Part shown: in pieces, positions 1 through 7,547 of the stretch
Numbering within the stretch: position 1 is the first letter of the stretch
How the letters are laid out: each line of letters starts with the position of its first letter
Assembly (NCBI GenBank): GCA_002350615.1
Contig: DEFD01000013.1
Coordinates: forward strand, 1 to 23,091
Origin: Bacteroidales bacterium UBA2861
Lineage (GTDB): Bacteria > Bacteroidota > Bacteroidia > Bacteroidales > UBA932
Length of the DNA: 23,091 nucleotides
Reading direction: 5' to 3'
Translations under genes and position numbers: made by a program
Notes under the pieces: generated by a model
What the model saw: only the letters and a program-made list of their open reading frames with translations
Database searches by the model: none
What the model was told of the DNA's origin: nothing

Positions 1-117
1 CAAGATTTTATGTACATTTGTAAGGAGACTATTCAGTTTGTATGAAATTGCTGGAAACACTCTTCCATTCCAAGATAATATGGGGTAGTTTCCAAGACAA
101 ATAGTTGTCAATTATAC

Positions 118-148
118 TTGCCGGATTGGGGTTGATTCGCTATATTTG
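118..148 (+). promoter_or_regulatory. Bacteroidetes-type promoter of the KilA-N gene
   Basis: The -7 box TATATTTG lies at 141-148 and fits the Bacteroidetes consensus TAnnTTTG. A TTG at 118-120 sits 20 bases upstream, in the place expected of the -33 element. Transcription would begin near 153, giving a leader of about 13 bases to the ATG at 166. This is sequence matching only; no start site has been measured. Confidence 0.55.
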
Positions 149-165
149 TGAAAAAAGGAATTAAT

Positions 166-996
166 ATGGCGAGAAATTTTAGTATCAGTGCAGATGGAGT
201 CCAGGTTGAAGTGCGTTATGGTGGTGTTGAGGGAGATTTCATCTCTCTGACTGATATCGCCAAGTATCGCACTGCTGAAAATCCCGGCTATGTAATCCAG
301 AACTGGATGCGCAATCGCAATACTGTACGTTTCCTTGGGCTTTGGGAGCGTTTCCATAATCCTGATTTCAATTACATCGAATTCGAGGCAATTGAGAGAG
401 AGGCGGGCCTTAATAGTTTTGTCCTGACCCCTAAGAGATGGGTAGAACAAACAGCAGCCAAGGGAATTGTGACCAAACAGGGACGCTATGCAGCGACTTT
501 TGCTCACCAAGACATAGCCTTTGAGTTCGCTTCTTGGATTTCACCAGAATTTAAACTGTACATCGTAAAAGACTATCAGCGCTTAAAGTCGGAGGAGAAT
601 AGCCGTTTGTCTTTAGGTTGGAATTTGAATCGAGAGCTGACCAAGATAAATTATAAAATCCACACAGATGCCATTAAAGAGCACCTGGTTCCAGAAGATA
701 TATCAACAAGGGCTCAGTCCTTTATCTATGCCAACGAGGCTGATGTCTTAAATGTTGCGCTGTTTGGGAAGACTGCCAAAATGTGGCGTGATGAGAATCC
801 TTTTGCTAAAGGGAATATTAGGGATGATGCTTCATTGAGGGAGCTTATTGTGCTCGTGAATCTGGAGAGCATGAATGCCGAACTGATAAAACTCGGCCTT
901 TCTCGTTCAGAACGTGCTATTCGCCTTAACAAGATGGCCATAGAGCAACTACGTGTGCTTAATGAATCCGATGAAAGAAAACTATTGCAGGGATAG
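166..996 (+). CDS. KilA-N domain protein
   Basis: A 276-residue protein. The N-terminal half carries the KilA-N DNA-binding fold: an ISLTDIAKY-like segment followed by VIQNWMRNRNTV and later by FAHQDIAFEFASWISPEFKLYI, as in stand-alone KilA-N proteins of Bacteroidetes and phages. The C-terminal 130 residues are helical and lack a recognised domain. An upstream GTG at 148 would add six residues, but it overlaps the -7 promoter box, so the ATG at 166 is preferred. KilA-N proteins occur in phages and mobile islands and are inferred to bind DNA; the target here is unknown. Base composition is more AT-rich than the minus-strand genes, which fits accessory or transferred DNA. No integrase or phage structural gene is nearby. 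Confidence 0.85.
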   Translation: MARNFSISADGVQVEVRYGGVEGDFISLTDIAKYRTAENPGYVIQNWMRNRNTVRFLGLWERFHNPDFNYIEFEAIEREAGLNSFVLTPKRWVEQTAAKGIVTKQGRYAATFAHQDIAFEFASWISPEFKLYIVKDYQRLKSEENSRLSLGWNLNRELTKINYKIHTDAIKEHLVPEDISTRAQSFIYANEADVLNVALFGKTAKMWRDENPFAKGNIRDDASLRELIVLVNLESMNAELIKLGLSRSERAIRLNKMAIEQLRVLNESDERKLLQG

Positions 997-1030
997 CAAT
1001 CCGATGCCTTTAGTGTCAATTGGGAGCATT

Positions 1031-1047
1031 AAGCCTGACTCAGGCTT
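1031..1047. other. Short perfect inverted repeat downstream of the KilA-N gene
   Basis: AAGCCTGA and TCAGGCTT flank a single base, allowing a 7-bp hairpin with a 3-base loop 35 bases after the KilA-N stop codon. It is placed like a terminator, but the following bases (CCCCTGTG) contain no T tract, so a rho-independent terminator is only weakly supported. Confidence 0.35.
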
Positions 1048-1078
1048 CCCCTGTGACTATCTGGGTTTTTGAACACAA

Positions 1079-1118
1079 GTGTAACTAGCTGATAGTAATC
1101 AGCTTACAGAAGTTACAC
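1079..1118. repeat. Two-tier palindrome in the intergenic region
   Basis: An outer 8-bp arm pair, GTGTAACT (1079-1086) and AGTTACAC (1111-1118), encloses an inner 7-bp pair, AGCTGAT (1087-1093) and ATCAGCT (1098-1104), around the loop AGTA. Six unpaired bases (1105-1110) bulge out on one side. Both pairings are perfect. It could be an operator, an RNA hairpin in the leader of the next gene, or a remnant of a recombination site. No function can be assigned. Confidence 0.6.
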
Positions 1119-1164
1119 CATATGTTTAACGAGGAGGAATAGTAAAATAACAGTTGAAAAACAG

Positions 1165-1172
1165 TATCTTTG
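1165..1172 (+). promoter_or_regulatory. Possible -7 box immediately before the secreted-protein gene
   Basis: TATCTTTG fits TAnnTTTG and ends four bases before the ATG at 1177, so transcription from it would give an essentially leaderless mRNA. No TTG lies 19-21 bases upstream, so the -33 half is missing and the call is weak. Confidence 0.3.
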
Positions 1173-1176
1173 TGAT

Positions 1177-1887
1177 ATGAAGAAATTGTTTTTCATCATA
1201 GCATTGATCGTTTCGGTTCAGAGTTTTGCTCAAATCGAAACAGATACCCATGTGTTCTGGCAGCCTGGGGCCAAATTGACATTTGATATGTTTCAAGGTG
1301 CTGCCCCGGATTCTGCCTATGTAAAAAAGCTGACAGACCTAAACATATATCATGAGATTGCAACTGGCTTCTGGGCTGATCTTGATGTGCCCAAATCAAA
1401 GCAAGGATGGAAGAAGGGGATGATGGAAAAGTATTATTTCTGTGCAGCTATGGAAAAGCGCAACTCTTTCTTCATCGTAAAGGACAGCACAGAGTTGAAG
1501 TATGCGCAATTAATATGGGATATATGTGAGTTGGCTACTCGCATTACCAGAGGAAATCTTGACCAGTTTTTAACTATGCTTAATGCCGGTCGAAAGAAGC
1601 CAGCCAATGGGGGAGCCTCGATTCAGTATATGACTTGCTTGAACGATGGCAGGCAATTTGGCAAAGAGGTGACCCATGCGCTCTTTAACAAGGTCATTAC
1701 AACTCACAACGAGGAAGAGTATCTTAAGTTCAGAACCCAGATAGACAGTCTTCTTCTAAAAATGAAAGACTATGCCACTACGGGACAAGAGATACAAAGA
1801 TTTATCTCTAATACTCCCGAGGAAGGTTATATGCATGCGACCAAATTTCAAGCAGATTTCAAAGGTCGGGGGACTATCCGCTATTAG
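1177..1887 (+). CDS. Secreted protein of unknown function, DUF922-like
   Basis: A 236-residue protein with a clear Sec signal peptide: KK, a hydrophobic core, then QSFA followed by Q at about residue 20. The mature protein is soluble. It starts with a pattern resembling DUF922 (a W-x-P, LTFDMFQG stretch, like the W-x4-L-x-W-x-D-F-x-G opening of that family). I recognise no catalytic motif with confidence. The start at 1177 is chosen because it begins the signal peptide directly; there is no good Shine-Dalgarno. The gene stands alone on the plus strand, convergent with the acyltransferase gene and with only 30 bases between stop codons. Likely located in the periplasm or on the cell surface. 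The DUF922 link is from memory of the pattern and is tentative. Confidence 0.7.
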   Translation: MKKLFFIIALIVSVQSFAQIETDTHVFWQPGAKLTFDMFQGAAPDSAYVKKLTDLNIYHEIATGFWADLDVPKSKQGWKKGMMEKYYFCAAMEKRNSFFIVKDSTELKYAQLIWDICELATRITRGNLDQFLTMLNAGRKKPANGGASIQYMTCLNDGRQFGKEVTHALFNKVITTHNEEEYLKFRTQIDSLLLKMKDYATTGQEIQRFISNTPEEGYMHATKFQADFKGRGTIRY

Positions 1888-1917
1888 TTAAGTGCAAGGG
1901 ATGGAATGCCGATCATC

Positions 1918-3081
1918 CTAACCTGCAATGAATTTCCCGATTTTGGGGATTCTTTGAATAAGGATGCAGAGAACTGCCGAGACGGTGAAGGTGATGAGGG
2001 CGATGCCAAGCACTTCTACCGGAGTTGTCCAGAAGCCGAGAATCCCGTCTGAGCCGCGTTTCAGCAGGCCGCAGATCCAGCCGGCGACACCGCTCAGTAT
2101 GAGCATGTGGCAGAGATACATACCGTAGCTGGCCTTGGATACCGGAAGTACGACCCTTCGATAGAAGGAACCGGCGCAGCTTATTTTCCTGATTATCAGG
2201 ATCCAAGCGATGGTCATCAACGCGAGGCCGAGGGTGTCGTTGAACCAGGTGGTCTCCCAGATTGCCGCATAGCCGACCGGCCCGGATACCGGGAAAACGC
2301 CGGCGGCATCCTTGAGGACGCGGCTGTAGAAACCATGTGCGCCGATAGCGAATCCTGCGGCGAAGAGGGGAAGCGCTATGGCGAGGGTCTTCGGCCAGGA
2401 AAGCGGCTTTACGAATTTGCGGAAATACAGCCCCAGGAGCAGATATCCTACGAAACCGCTGATATAGTAGAATGTGCCGTAGCTGTTCCAGCTGGCTTCG
2501 CCCCAAAGTGGATATTTTGCAAGGTTGGGGATGCCGGAAGGTCCGTAAATGACTTCCGCGGGTCCTCCTGCCCACTGGCGGATGAATGGTATGATGGTCG
2601 TGAAGATCCAGATGCCCAGGAACAGCAGCAGTTCTTTTTTCCCTGCCTTTTCGGCCCATGGAGAGAGGAGAGGCATGATCAGATAGACGCCCAGCAGCAT
2701 ATATACGAACCAAAGGTGCCCGGCCGAATAGTTGAAGTTGAGTGAGAGGTCCTTCAGATTCTGTACAGGATTCCCCACGGCGAAGGCATAGACCAGCGAC
2801 CAGATGACGAAAGGTATCAGGACCCGCACCAGCCTTCTGCGGAAGAATTCCCCGGTGCTATAGTGGATGGGGAATTGCAGATAGCTGGACGCTACCACGA
2901 AAAGCGGTACGCAAGCCCGGGTGAAGGTATTCAGGAGCGTCACCCAGAAAGCATCTGTCTTGGTCATGATAAGGGCTCCGCCGTCGCCGAAATAAAACAC
3001 TTCGCAGCAGTGGGTCATCATGACGAACAGGCAGGCAATTATCCTAAGCCAGTCGATCCAGACCTCTCGTTCTTTACTCAT
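1918..3081 (-). CDS. Acyltransferase family 3 membrane protein
   Basis: A 387-residue integral membrane protein with about ten hydrophobic spans. The N-terminus, WIDWLRIIACLFVMMTHCCE, holds the family-defining Arg13 and His24 (R-x10-H), the signature of acyltransferase-3 (OafA/YrhL/NodX) proteins. These move acetyl or other acyl groups onto sugars of surface polysaccharides or lipids at the inner membrane. The substrate cannot be read from sequence. An in-frame GTG at 3102 would add seven residues; the ATG at 3081 is preferred because the conserved helix follows it directly. The gene lies 26 bases after the nucleotide hydrolase gene and is probably the last gene of that operon. Confidence 0.88.
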   Translation of the reverse strand: MSKEREVWIDWLRIIACLFVMMTHCCEVFYFGDGGALIMTKTDAFWVTLLNTFTRACVPLFVVASSYLQFPIHYSTGEFFRRRLVRVLIPFVIWSLVYAFAVGNPVQNLKDLSLNFNYSAGHLWFVYMLLGVYLIMPLLSPWAEKAGKKELLLFLGIWIFTTIIPFIRQWAGGPAEVIYGPSGIPNLAKYPLWGEASWNSYGTFYYISGFVGYLLLGLYFRKFVKPLSWPKTLAIALPLFAAGFAIGAHGFYSRVLKDAAGVFPVSGPVGYAAIWETTWFNDTLGLALMTIAWILIIRKISCAGSFYRRVVLPVSKASYGMYLCHMLILSGVAGWICGLLKRGSDGILGFWTTPVEVLGIALITFTVSAVLCILIQRIPKIGKFIAG

Positions 3082-3107
3082 AAAACTAGTTTTAAAATAC
3101 ACCGGTC

Positions 3108-3521
3108 CTATTTCAGGATACTGTCAATGACCGGGTAGATTTCCGATTCTTCTTCGTATGGATGGATGTTGAAGTATTTGTCGCCGCTAAGCATCGCGGA
3201 AAGATTCGTACGGGGCCTATTGTAGAAAATATGGACAGGAATGCCATGGGCCTCGGCATAAGCCAGCTCATAGCCTACTCCCAGGGATGGCGTGGAACAC
3301 TCGGCGATGACCACGTCCGACTCGCGGAGCCATGCGCTGTCCTGCTCATAGATGGCCGTCTCCTGGTCCGGAAGCCCCTCAGTCTTACTTTTTGACAGGT
3401 CTCCCACATGCTCTGTGAGGACTATGTGGCCTCGCTGGATGTACTGGATGATGCGTTGGTAAAGGGCGGCATCCTGTCGGCCCCCACGGATGGAACCGGC
3501 GAAATATACTTTCTTCTTCAT
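3108..3521 (-). CDS. DNPH1-like 2'-deoxynucleoside 5'-phosphate N-hydrolase
   Basis: A 137-residue protein of the nucleoside 2-deoxyribosyltransferase fold. It is strikingly like vertebrate DNPH1 (Rcl): AGSIRGGR near the N-terminus, VLTEHVG at 34-40, DVVIAE at 69-74 and PSLGVGYEL at 78-86. In this family the glycine-rich SIRGGR loop binds the 5'-phosphate, and an Asp and the Glu of the GYE motif (Glu85 here) serve catalysis. The expected reaction is cleavage of the N-glycosidic bond of deoxynucleoside monophosphates to a free base and deoxyribose 5-phosphate, a nucleotide-pool cleaning role in the cytoplasm. It lies 13 bases after the metallophosphoesterase gene. A general nucleoside deoxyribosyltransferase is the alternative, but the length and motifs favour DNPH1. 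Confidence 0.85.
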   Translation of the reverse strand: MKKKVYFAGSIRGGRQDAALYQRIIQYIQRGHIVLTEHVGDLSKSKTEGLPDQETAIYEQDSAWLRESDVVIAECSTPSLGVGYELAYAEAHGIPVHIFYNRPRTNLSAMLSGDKYFNIHPYEEESEIYPVIDSILK

Positions 3522-3534
3522 TTTATCATTGAGC

Positions 3535-4662
3535 CTATCTGAGGATAAACCTCTTGCTTATCTCCCTGGAATCTCCGGCATAGAAATCCACGTATATATG
3601 CCTGCGGCCCACGGTCATCTTGTACGAGCCGGCGGCAGGGGAGACGCTGTACGCCTTGAGCCCCGGCCTGTACTCGGCGAAAAGTGCCGTTTCATCCTTG
3701 GGCTTCTTGCCGTTCGCCAGGGTCTTGATGCCTTTCCGGTACTCGCCGTACTGATCGGGCCCCTCCGAGATAAGCTCGTAACGGCCAAGTTCCGGTTTGC
3801 TCCAAACGCTGTTAATGGTCATCTGGGTAATCCTTCCTCCGTCTCCGTGCCAGTCGGCGAACTCGGTGCGGTGTACATGACCGGCGAGACAGATGGCCTT
3901 GCGCTGTGCGAAGAGCCTGCGGAAATGCAGACGGGCTTCGGTATGCTCAGGAGTGTTCTTGCCATGATAGAACCAGCGTGCGTTTCCCGTATCCATAGGC
4001 AGAAGGGGACCGTGCACCACTATGAAAGTGTGCCTGCACTTTTTGTACTCTTCCAGGAGCTTCTCCACCTCGGCGTCGTCGGGGTCGTTGAAATCTATGA
4101 CGATATAGGCGTCATCGCCAATGTTGTATGCAAAAGTGGTCTTGCTGATTTCCTTCCCGATTTCTTTGCCCATCAAAGCCGGCATCATGTCGTGGTAGGC
4201 CTGCTTCGCACCGGTTCCGCGGATGTCGTGATTGCCGACGACAGTCACGAAGGGAAGCCCTCCGAGCTGCTTTTTGAAATCGTACATCACGTCGGTGAGC
4301 ATTTTTTTGTGTACTTCCGGATTTCCGCAGTCTCCTTGAATCAGGTCTCCCAGCTGAATAGCCATCTTCGTATCGGGCGTAATCAGCTCGGAAGCCCTCT
4401 TCATCAGCCTTGGGCAGCGTTCCCTCCACATCTCGCCGTTGCGGGCGAATTCAGCCCGCTGCACCTTGTTGAGCCATTCGGTAGGTTCGTTGTAGAAGGA
4501 ATGGTACACGCTTGCCGGCTCGGTGTCGTAGTGGGTGTCGCCAAGGAGGACTACCGAATAGGGAGCGTTTCTGGACGCCGCTTCCAGCAGGTTCAACTCG
4601 TCGCTTAGACACAGCCCGGCAAGGCCGGTGGCCGATATTTTAAGAAAGTCTCTTCTTTCCAT
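3535..4662 (-). CDS. Tat-exported calcineurin-like metallophosphoesterase
   Basis: A 375-residue protein. The N-terminus ERRDFLKISATGLAGL is a twin-arginine (Tat) signal, so the enzyme is probably folded and metal-loaded before export to the periplasm. All metallophosphoesterase motifs are present in order: GDTH (41-44), GDLIQGD (105-111), GNHD (143-146), an isolated His in VVHGP (His217) and GHVH (261-264). These bind two metal ions and hydrolyse phosphomono- or diesters. A C-terminal stretch of about 80 residues looks like a beta-rich accessory domain. Substrate unknown. It starts three bases after the aspA stop codon and is followed after 13 bases by the N-hydrolase gene, so the three are probably co-transcribed. 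Confidence 0.88.
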   Translation of the reverse strand: MERRDFLKISATGLAGLCLSDELNLLEAASRNAPYSVVLLGDTHYDTEPASVYHSFYNEPTEWLNKVQRAEFARNGEMWRERCPRLMKRASELITPDTKMAIQLGDLIQGDCGNPEVHKKMLTDVMYDFKKQLGGLPFVTVVGNHDIRGTGAKQAYHDMMPALMGKEIGKEISKTTFAYNIGDDAYIVIDFNDPDDAEVEKLLEEYKKCRHTFIVVHGPLLPMDTGNARWFYHGKNTPEHTEARLHFRRLFAQRKAICLAGHVHRTEFADWHGDGGRITQMTINSVWSKPELGRYELISEGPDQYGEYRKGIKTLANGKKPKDETALFAEYRPGLKAYSVSPAAGSYKMTVGRRHIYVDFYAGDSREISKRFILR

Positions 4663-4665
4663 ATA

Positions 4666-6072
4666 TTATTTAAGCAGTTCGTGTGAGCCGAGCATGGCGG
4701 CTGGATTGAGAGCCTCGTCCAGTTTCTCCTTGCTCATAAGGCCCTGTTCCAGCACGATGTCGTAGACACTGCGGCCGCTGGCCAGGGCTTCTTTCGCAAT
4801 CTTGGTGCTGCTCTTATAACCTATATAAGGGTTGAGCGCGGTCACGATGCCGATGCTGTTGATAACCATGTTGTAGCAGCGTTCCTTATTGACGGTGATG
4901 CCGTCGATGCAGTTCTTGCGCAGGGTATCCATGGCATTGGTGAGCCAGGTGATGCTCTCGATGATGGACTCCGCGATGACCGGTTCCATGACATTCAGCT
5001 GCAGTTGACCGGCCTCTGCGGCAAGGGCCACCGTGAGGTCGTTTCCTATCACCTTGAAGCAGACCTGGTTGGTGACTTCAGGTATCACGGGATTCACCTT
5101 TCCGGGCATAATGGACGAGCCGGGCGCCATAGGCGGAAGATTGATTTCACCGAGTCCGCAGCGGGGACCGGAAGCCAGAAGCCTGAGGTCGTTGCAGATC
5201 TTGGAAAGTTTCACTGCAATGCGTTTCAGCGCCGCCGAGTAGCTTACGTATGCGCCCGTATCAGGGGTGGCCTCCACGAGGTCCGGTGCGAGGATCATCT
5301 CGTCGCCGCAGAATTCACTCATCTTCTTCACGCAGAGTTCGGCGAATCCGGGAACTGCGTTCAGGCCGGTGCCGATGGCGGTGCCGCCCATGTTGATTTC
5401 GTGCAGAAGCTTCACGTTGCGGTCCAGGTTGGCCACCTCTTCCTCGAGGTTGTCGGCAAATGCCATGAACTCCTGTCCGGATGTCATAGGCACTGCGTCC
5501 TGCAACTGGGTGCGGCCCATCTTGATGATATCCTTGAACTCCACTCCCTTGGCGCGGAACGCTTCCACAAGGGCGATCAGGCTCTTCACCAGATGCTTGT
5601 TCATGCGGATGAAAGTGTATCTGAAGGCCGTGGGATATGCGTCGTTGGTGGACTGGGCGCAGTTTACATGGTCGTTGGGGGAGCAGTACTGATATTCGCC
5701 CTTTTTATGGCCCATCAATTCCAGGGCCCTGTTGGCGATGACCTCGTTCGCATTCATGTTGACGGAGGTCCCGGCGCCGCCCTGCATCATATCCACGGGG
5801 AAGTTCTCGTGAAGTTTCCCGTCCACGATTTCCCGGCAGGCCGCTATTATCGCATCTGCAATTCTGCGGTCCAGCACACCGAGTTCGGCGTTGGCCTCGG
5901 CCGCCGCCATCTTCACATAAGCTATGGCTATCACGTAGTCCGGATAGTCGCTCATCTTGTTGCAGGAAATCTTGTAATTGTTCAGGGCTCTTTGGGTTTG
6001 AACGCCGTAGTAGGCATCGGCAGGGACCTTGAGTTCGCCAAGAAGGTCCGACTCTATTCTGTATTTTTCCAT
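4666..6072 (-). CDS. aspA: Aspartate ammonia-lyase
   Basis: A 468-residue cytoplasmic enzyme, normal length for AspA, converting L-aspartate to fumarate and ammonia. The fumarase/aspartase signature GSSIMPGKVNP is intact. The region GRTQLQDAVPMT carries the Gln typical of aspartase; class II fumarases normally have His there. Other conserved blocks are the MQGGAGTSVNMN loop and QSTNDAYPTA. The frame stays open upstream, but the ATG at 6072 begins the typical MEKYRIESDLLGE start, and a putative promoter box lies at 6102-6109, inside any longer reading. In Bacteroidetes, AspA feeds fumarate to anaerobic respiration and nitrogen metabolism. The metallophosphoesterase gene follows after three bases. 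Confidence 0.95.
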   Translation of the reverse strand: MEKYRIESDLLGELKVPADAYYGVQTQRALNNYKISCNKMSDYPDYVIAIAYVKMAAAEANAELGVLDRRIADAIIAACREIVDGKLHENFPVDMMQGGAGTSVNMNANEVIANRALELMGHKKGEYQYCSPNDHVNCAQSTNDAYPTAFRYTFIRMNKHLVKSLIALVEAFRAKGVEFKDIIKMGRTQLQDAVPMTSGQEFMAFADNLEEEVANLDRNVKLLHEINMGGTAIGTGLNAVPGFAELCVKKMSEFCGDEMILAPDLVEATPDTGAYVSYSAALKRIAVKLSKICNDLRLLASGPRCGLGEINLPPMAPGSSIMPGKVNPVIPEVTNQVCFKVIGNDLTVALAAEAGQLQLNVMEPVIAESIIESITWLTNAMDTLRKNCIDGITVNKERCYNMVINSIGIVTALNPYIGYKSSTKIAKEALASGRSVYDIVLEQGLMSKEKLDEALNPAAMLGSHELLK

Positions 6073-6090
6073 CTTTGTTTGGCTGTTATA

Positions 6091-6112
6091 GATTGGCTTT
6101 GCAAAGCTAATC
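6091..6112 (-). promoter_or_regulatory. Palindrome overlapping the putative aspA promoter box
   Basis: A 22-base palindrome with ten of eleven base pairs matched: GATT, one mismatched position, GCTTTGC and its mirror. Read on the minus strand it contains TAGCTTTG (6109-6102), matching the Bacteroidetes -7 box, about 30 bases before the aspA start codon. No clear -33 TTG lies upstream. A symmetric site over the -7 box fits a dimeric regulator blocking or controlling transcription. The 71-base gap between the beta-barrel gene and aspA otherwise shows nothing. Confidence 0.45.
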
Positions 6113-6143
6113 ATCTTTTTCGTATATTCGTGCGTCAGACAGA

Positions 6144-6785
6144 TCATTTCCGGTGCCCGCCGCTGAACGCCCATCCCAGCGTGATAGAAAAGAAAGAAGG
6201 GGAGCGCCCTGCATTGAGCCTGTACTCCACTCCTACACGCAGATGGTCGAAGAACTCGCAACCGGCGCGCGGGGCCAGAAAGGCGTTGTCAGACGAGACG
6301 GTGATGCCGCTATAGGCCCCGTCGTAATAAATCCTGCTCAACTGGTATCCGTTGAAATATCCGACGCCGATGCCTGCGAACGGTGCGATGTTGTTCCACA
6401 CCCTCCAGTTGTAGTCGATAAAGAATCCGTACATTCCTTGAATGGTGAAGCTGCGACGGTCTCCTGTGGAATTCTTTTTATCCCTGAGGTCGCCACCCAT
6501 GCTGGAATACTGCAATCCGAGGTCGAGGGCTGTGTTTTTGATATTATATCTCAGCTCGGCTGACAGCCTGGCGCCGCCATAAATCCTGCTTCCGCAAAGA
6601 TATCCGGCACTCACTTCCACTTCAAGATCCCTCACATCGTTTCCGATTCGCTCAAACTTCTCCTTTTCCTGAGGGAAATCCCATCCTCCGTCCAGAACCT
6701 GCACCTGCGAATTGCCGCTCTCCTGCGCAAAGCCCGCCGTCAAAAAGACAGTCATGCATCCAATCACTGCAAAAATCTTTCTCAT
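6144..6785 (-). CDS. Outer-membrane beta-barrel protein
   Basis: A 213-residue protein beginning with a Sec signal peptide (RKIFAVIGCMTVFLTAGFA, cleaved before QE). The mature part alternates polar and aromatic residues in short strands separated by Gly/Asp turns (VEVSAGYLCGS, LDLGLQYSSMG, IAPFAGIGVGYF, LRVGVEYRLN), typical of the small OmpA-type or porin-family barrels of Bacteroidetes. No enzyme motif is seen. An in-frame ATG seven codons earlier (6806) is less likely, because the charged MRK start of the signal peptide is at 6785. It lies 24 bases after the DUF1963 gene and may be read from the same transcript, but its role in the signalling cluster is unproven. Confidence 0.8.
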   Translation of the reverse strand: MRKIFAVIGCMTVFLTAGFAQESGNSQVQVLDGGWDFPQEKEKFERIGNDVRDLEVEVSAGYLCGSRIYGGARLSAELRYNIKNTALDLGLQYSSMGGDLRDKKNSTGDRRSFTIQGMYGFFIDYNWRVWNNIAPFAGIGVGYFNGYQLSRIYYDGAYSGITVSSDNAFLAPRAGCEFFDHLRVGVEYRLNAGRSPSFFSITLGWAFSGGHRK

Positions 6786-6809
6786 ATAATGATGAGAGCC
6801 CTGCAAAAT

Positions 6810-7547
6810 CTAAGCCGAATGCAACCAAACCCGCACGACGCTCCATCTTCGTGCAGCCAGGTCTTCGGGGGTGATGAGGAAATTGAGCATTCCGCAGTCG
6901 AAGAAGCGCAGGTCCCAGGAGTCGTTTTCATCGATCTGCAGAAGGGATATCATTCCCGGCAGCTCGCTGCTGACCTCTTCGTAGAACGGTTGTCCCAAGA
7001 GGCGGGTGCCATCGAAGGGAGTGTGGTACGGCTCGCTACCGCTACGCACGGGCTCTCGCAAAAAACGTCGCCGGACCACACTCCCTTCGCCGGCGTCATC
7101 TTTGGCTGCATCATCTTCGGTGCTGGAAGCAGCGAGCCTCGAGAAGGAAAGTGACTCGGCGGGAAGACAGGCGGGAGAGCCGTCGTCGTACAATAGGCTG
7201 TGGGTATGAAGTCTCTCGCAGGTAGGGGAGTAAAGCACTCTGAAATATGGAACTTCCCACTCGCCGAGCCCTGGGGCGGCTACCGCGTCCAGGTTTCCGA
7301 GAAAGTAGTCCAGCGCGGCGAAGAAATATAGCATCCCTTCGTGCGGAAGAAGCCCCTCGGGGTCGAAAGGCGCAAGATCCTCACATCTGATCTGGCAGAT
7401 GAAAGTGAGCGGATCATCATACTCATCCCCCTCATCGTTCACCGGCACGGACGGCCAGTCCAACTCTTCCGGCAGATCCGGAAAACCCCACCACTTGCTC
7501 CGGCCGAACAGATCCTCGCCGGTCGGTGCAGTCTTAATGCCTATCAT
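6810..7547 (-). CDS. DUF1963 (YwqG-like) protein with a palindromic insertion
   Basis: A 245-residue soluble protein. It has features of DUF1963: WWGFPDLPEELDWP near the start, PLTFICQIRCEDLAP (46-60), the GMLYFFAALD strand (71-80), LLGQPFYEE (183-191) and a C-terminal SLLQID with WDLRFFDCGMLNFLITPEDL. The family has no settled biochemical function. Residues about 153-178 are encoded by a 77-bp palindromic insertion (separate entry) next to an acidic, low-complexity linker, so this loop is probably not part of the fold. The ATG overlaps the stop of the RyR gene (ATGA), suggesting translational coupling and joint function. It is the last gene of the tightly packed run. Confidence 0.8.
   Translation of the reverse strand: MIGIKTAPTGEDLFGRSKWWGFPDLPEELDWPSVPVNDEGDEYDDPLTFICQIRCEDLAPFDPEGLLPHEGMLYFFAALDYFLGNLDAVAAPGLGEWEVPYFRVLYSPTCERLHTHSLLYDDGSPACLPAESLSFSRLAASSTEDDAAKDDAGEGSVVRRRFLREPVRSGSEPYHTPFDGTRLLGQPFYEEVSSELPGMISLLQIDENDSWDLRFFDCGMLNFLITPEDLAARRWSVVRVWLHSA
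7013..7089 (-). repeat. Palindromic repeat element inside the DUF1963 gene
   Basis: Perfect 15-bp inverted arms, CGAAGGGAGTGTGGT (7013-7027) and its exact reverse complement (7075-7089), enclose 47 bases. The element keeps the reading frame and encodes about 26 residues rich in Arg (VVRRRFLREPVRSG). Its interior contains CGGCTCGCTACCGCT (7029-7043 on the plus strand), which resembles a sequence in the second element at 15705-15829. It behaves like a coding-region palindromic insertion. Confidence 0.75.

Noticed and set aside
42..104. 20-codon open frame before the KilA-N gene, preceded by a TACATTTG box at 13-20
   Set aside because: Too short, without a ribosome binding site or family match. 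The box may belong to a chance AT-rich sequence or to an upstream promoter of the same region.
1122..1142. GAGGAGGA resembling a strong Shine-Dalgarno at 1131-1138
   Set aside because: No start codon lies at a proper distance after it in the frame of the secreted protein, and it sits inside a six-codon frame ending at 1142.
1888..1917. Possible shared terminator between the convergent genes (GGATG 1899-1903 with CATCC 1914-1918)
   Set aside because: Only five pairs, a ten-base loop, no T tract, and it overlaps the acyltransferase stop codon.
5005..6315. Long plus-strand open frames opposite aspA, and similar ones at 3490-4608, 9922-10845 and 12692-13561
   Set aside because: They are antisense to genes with clear family motifs, match no family and arise from codon bias in GC-rich genes.
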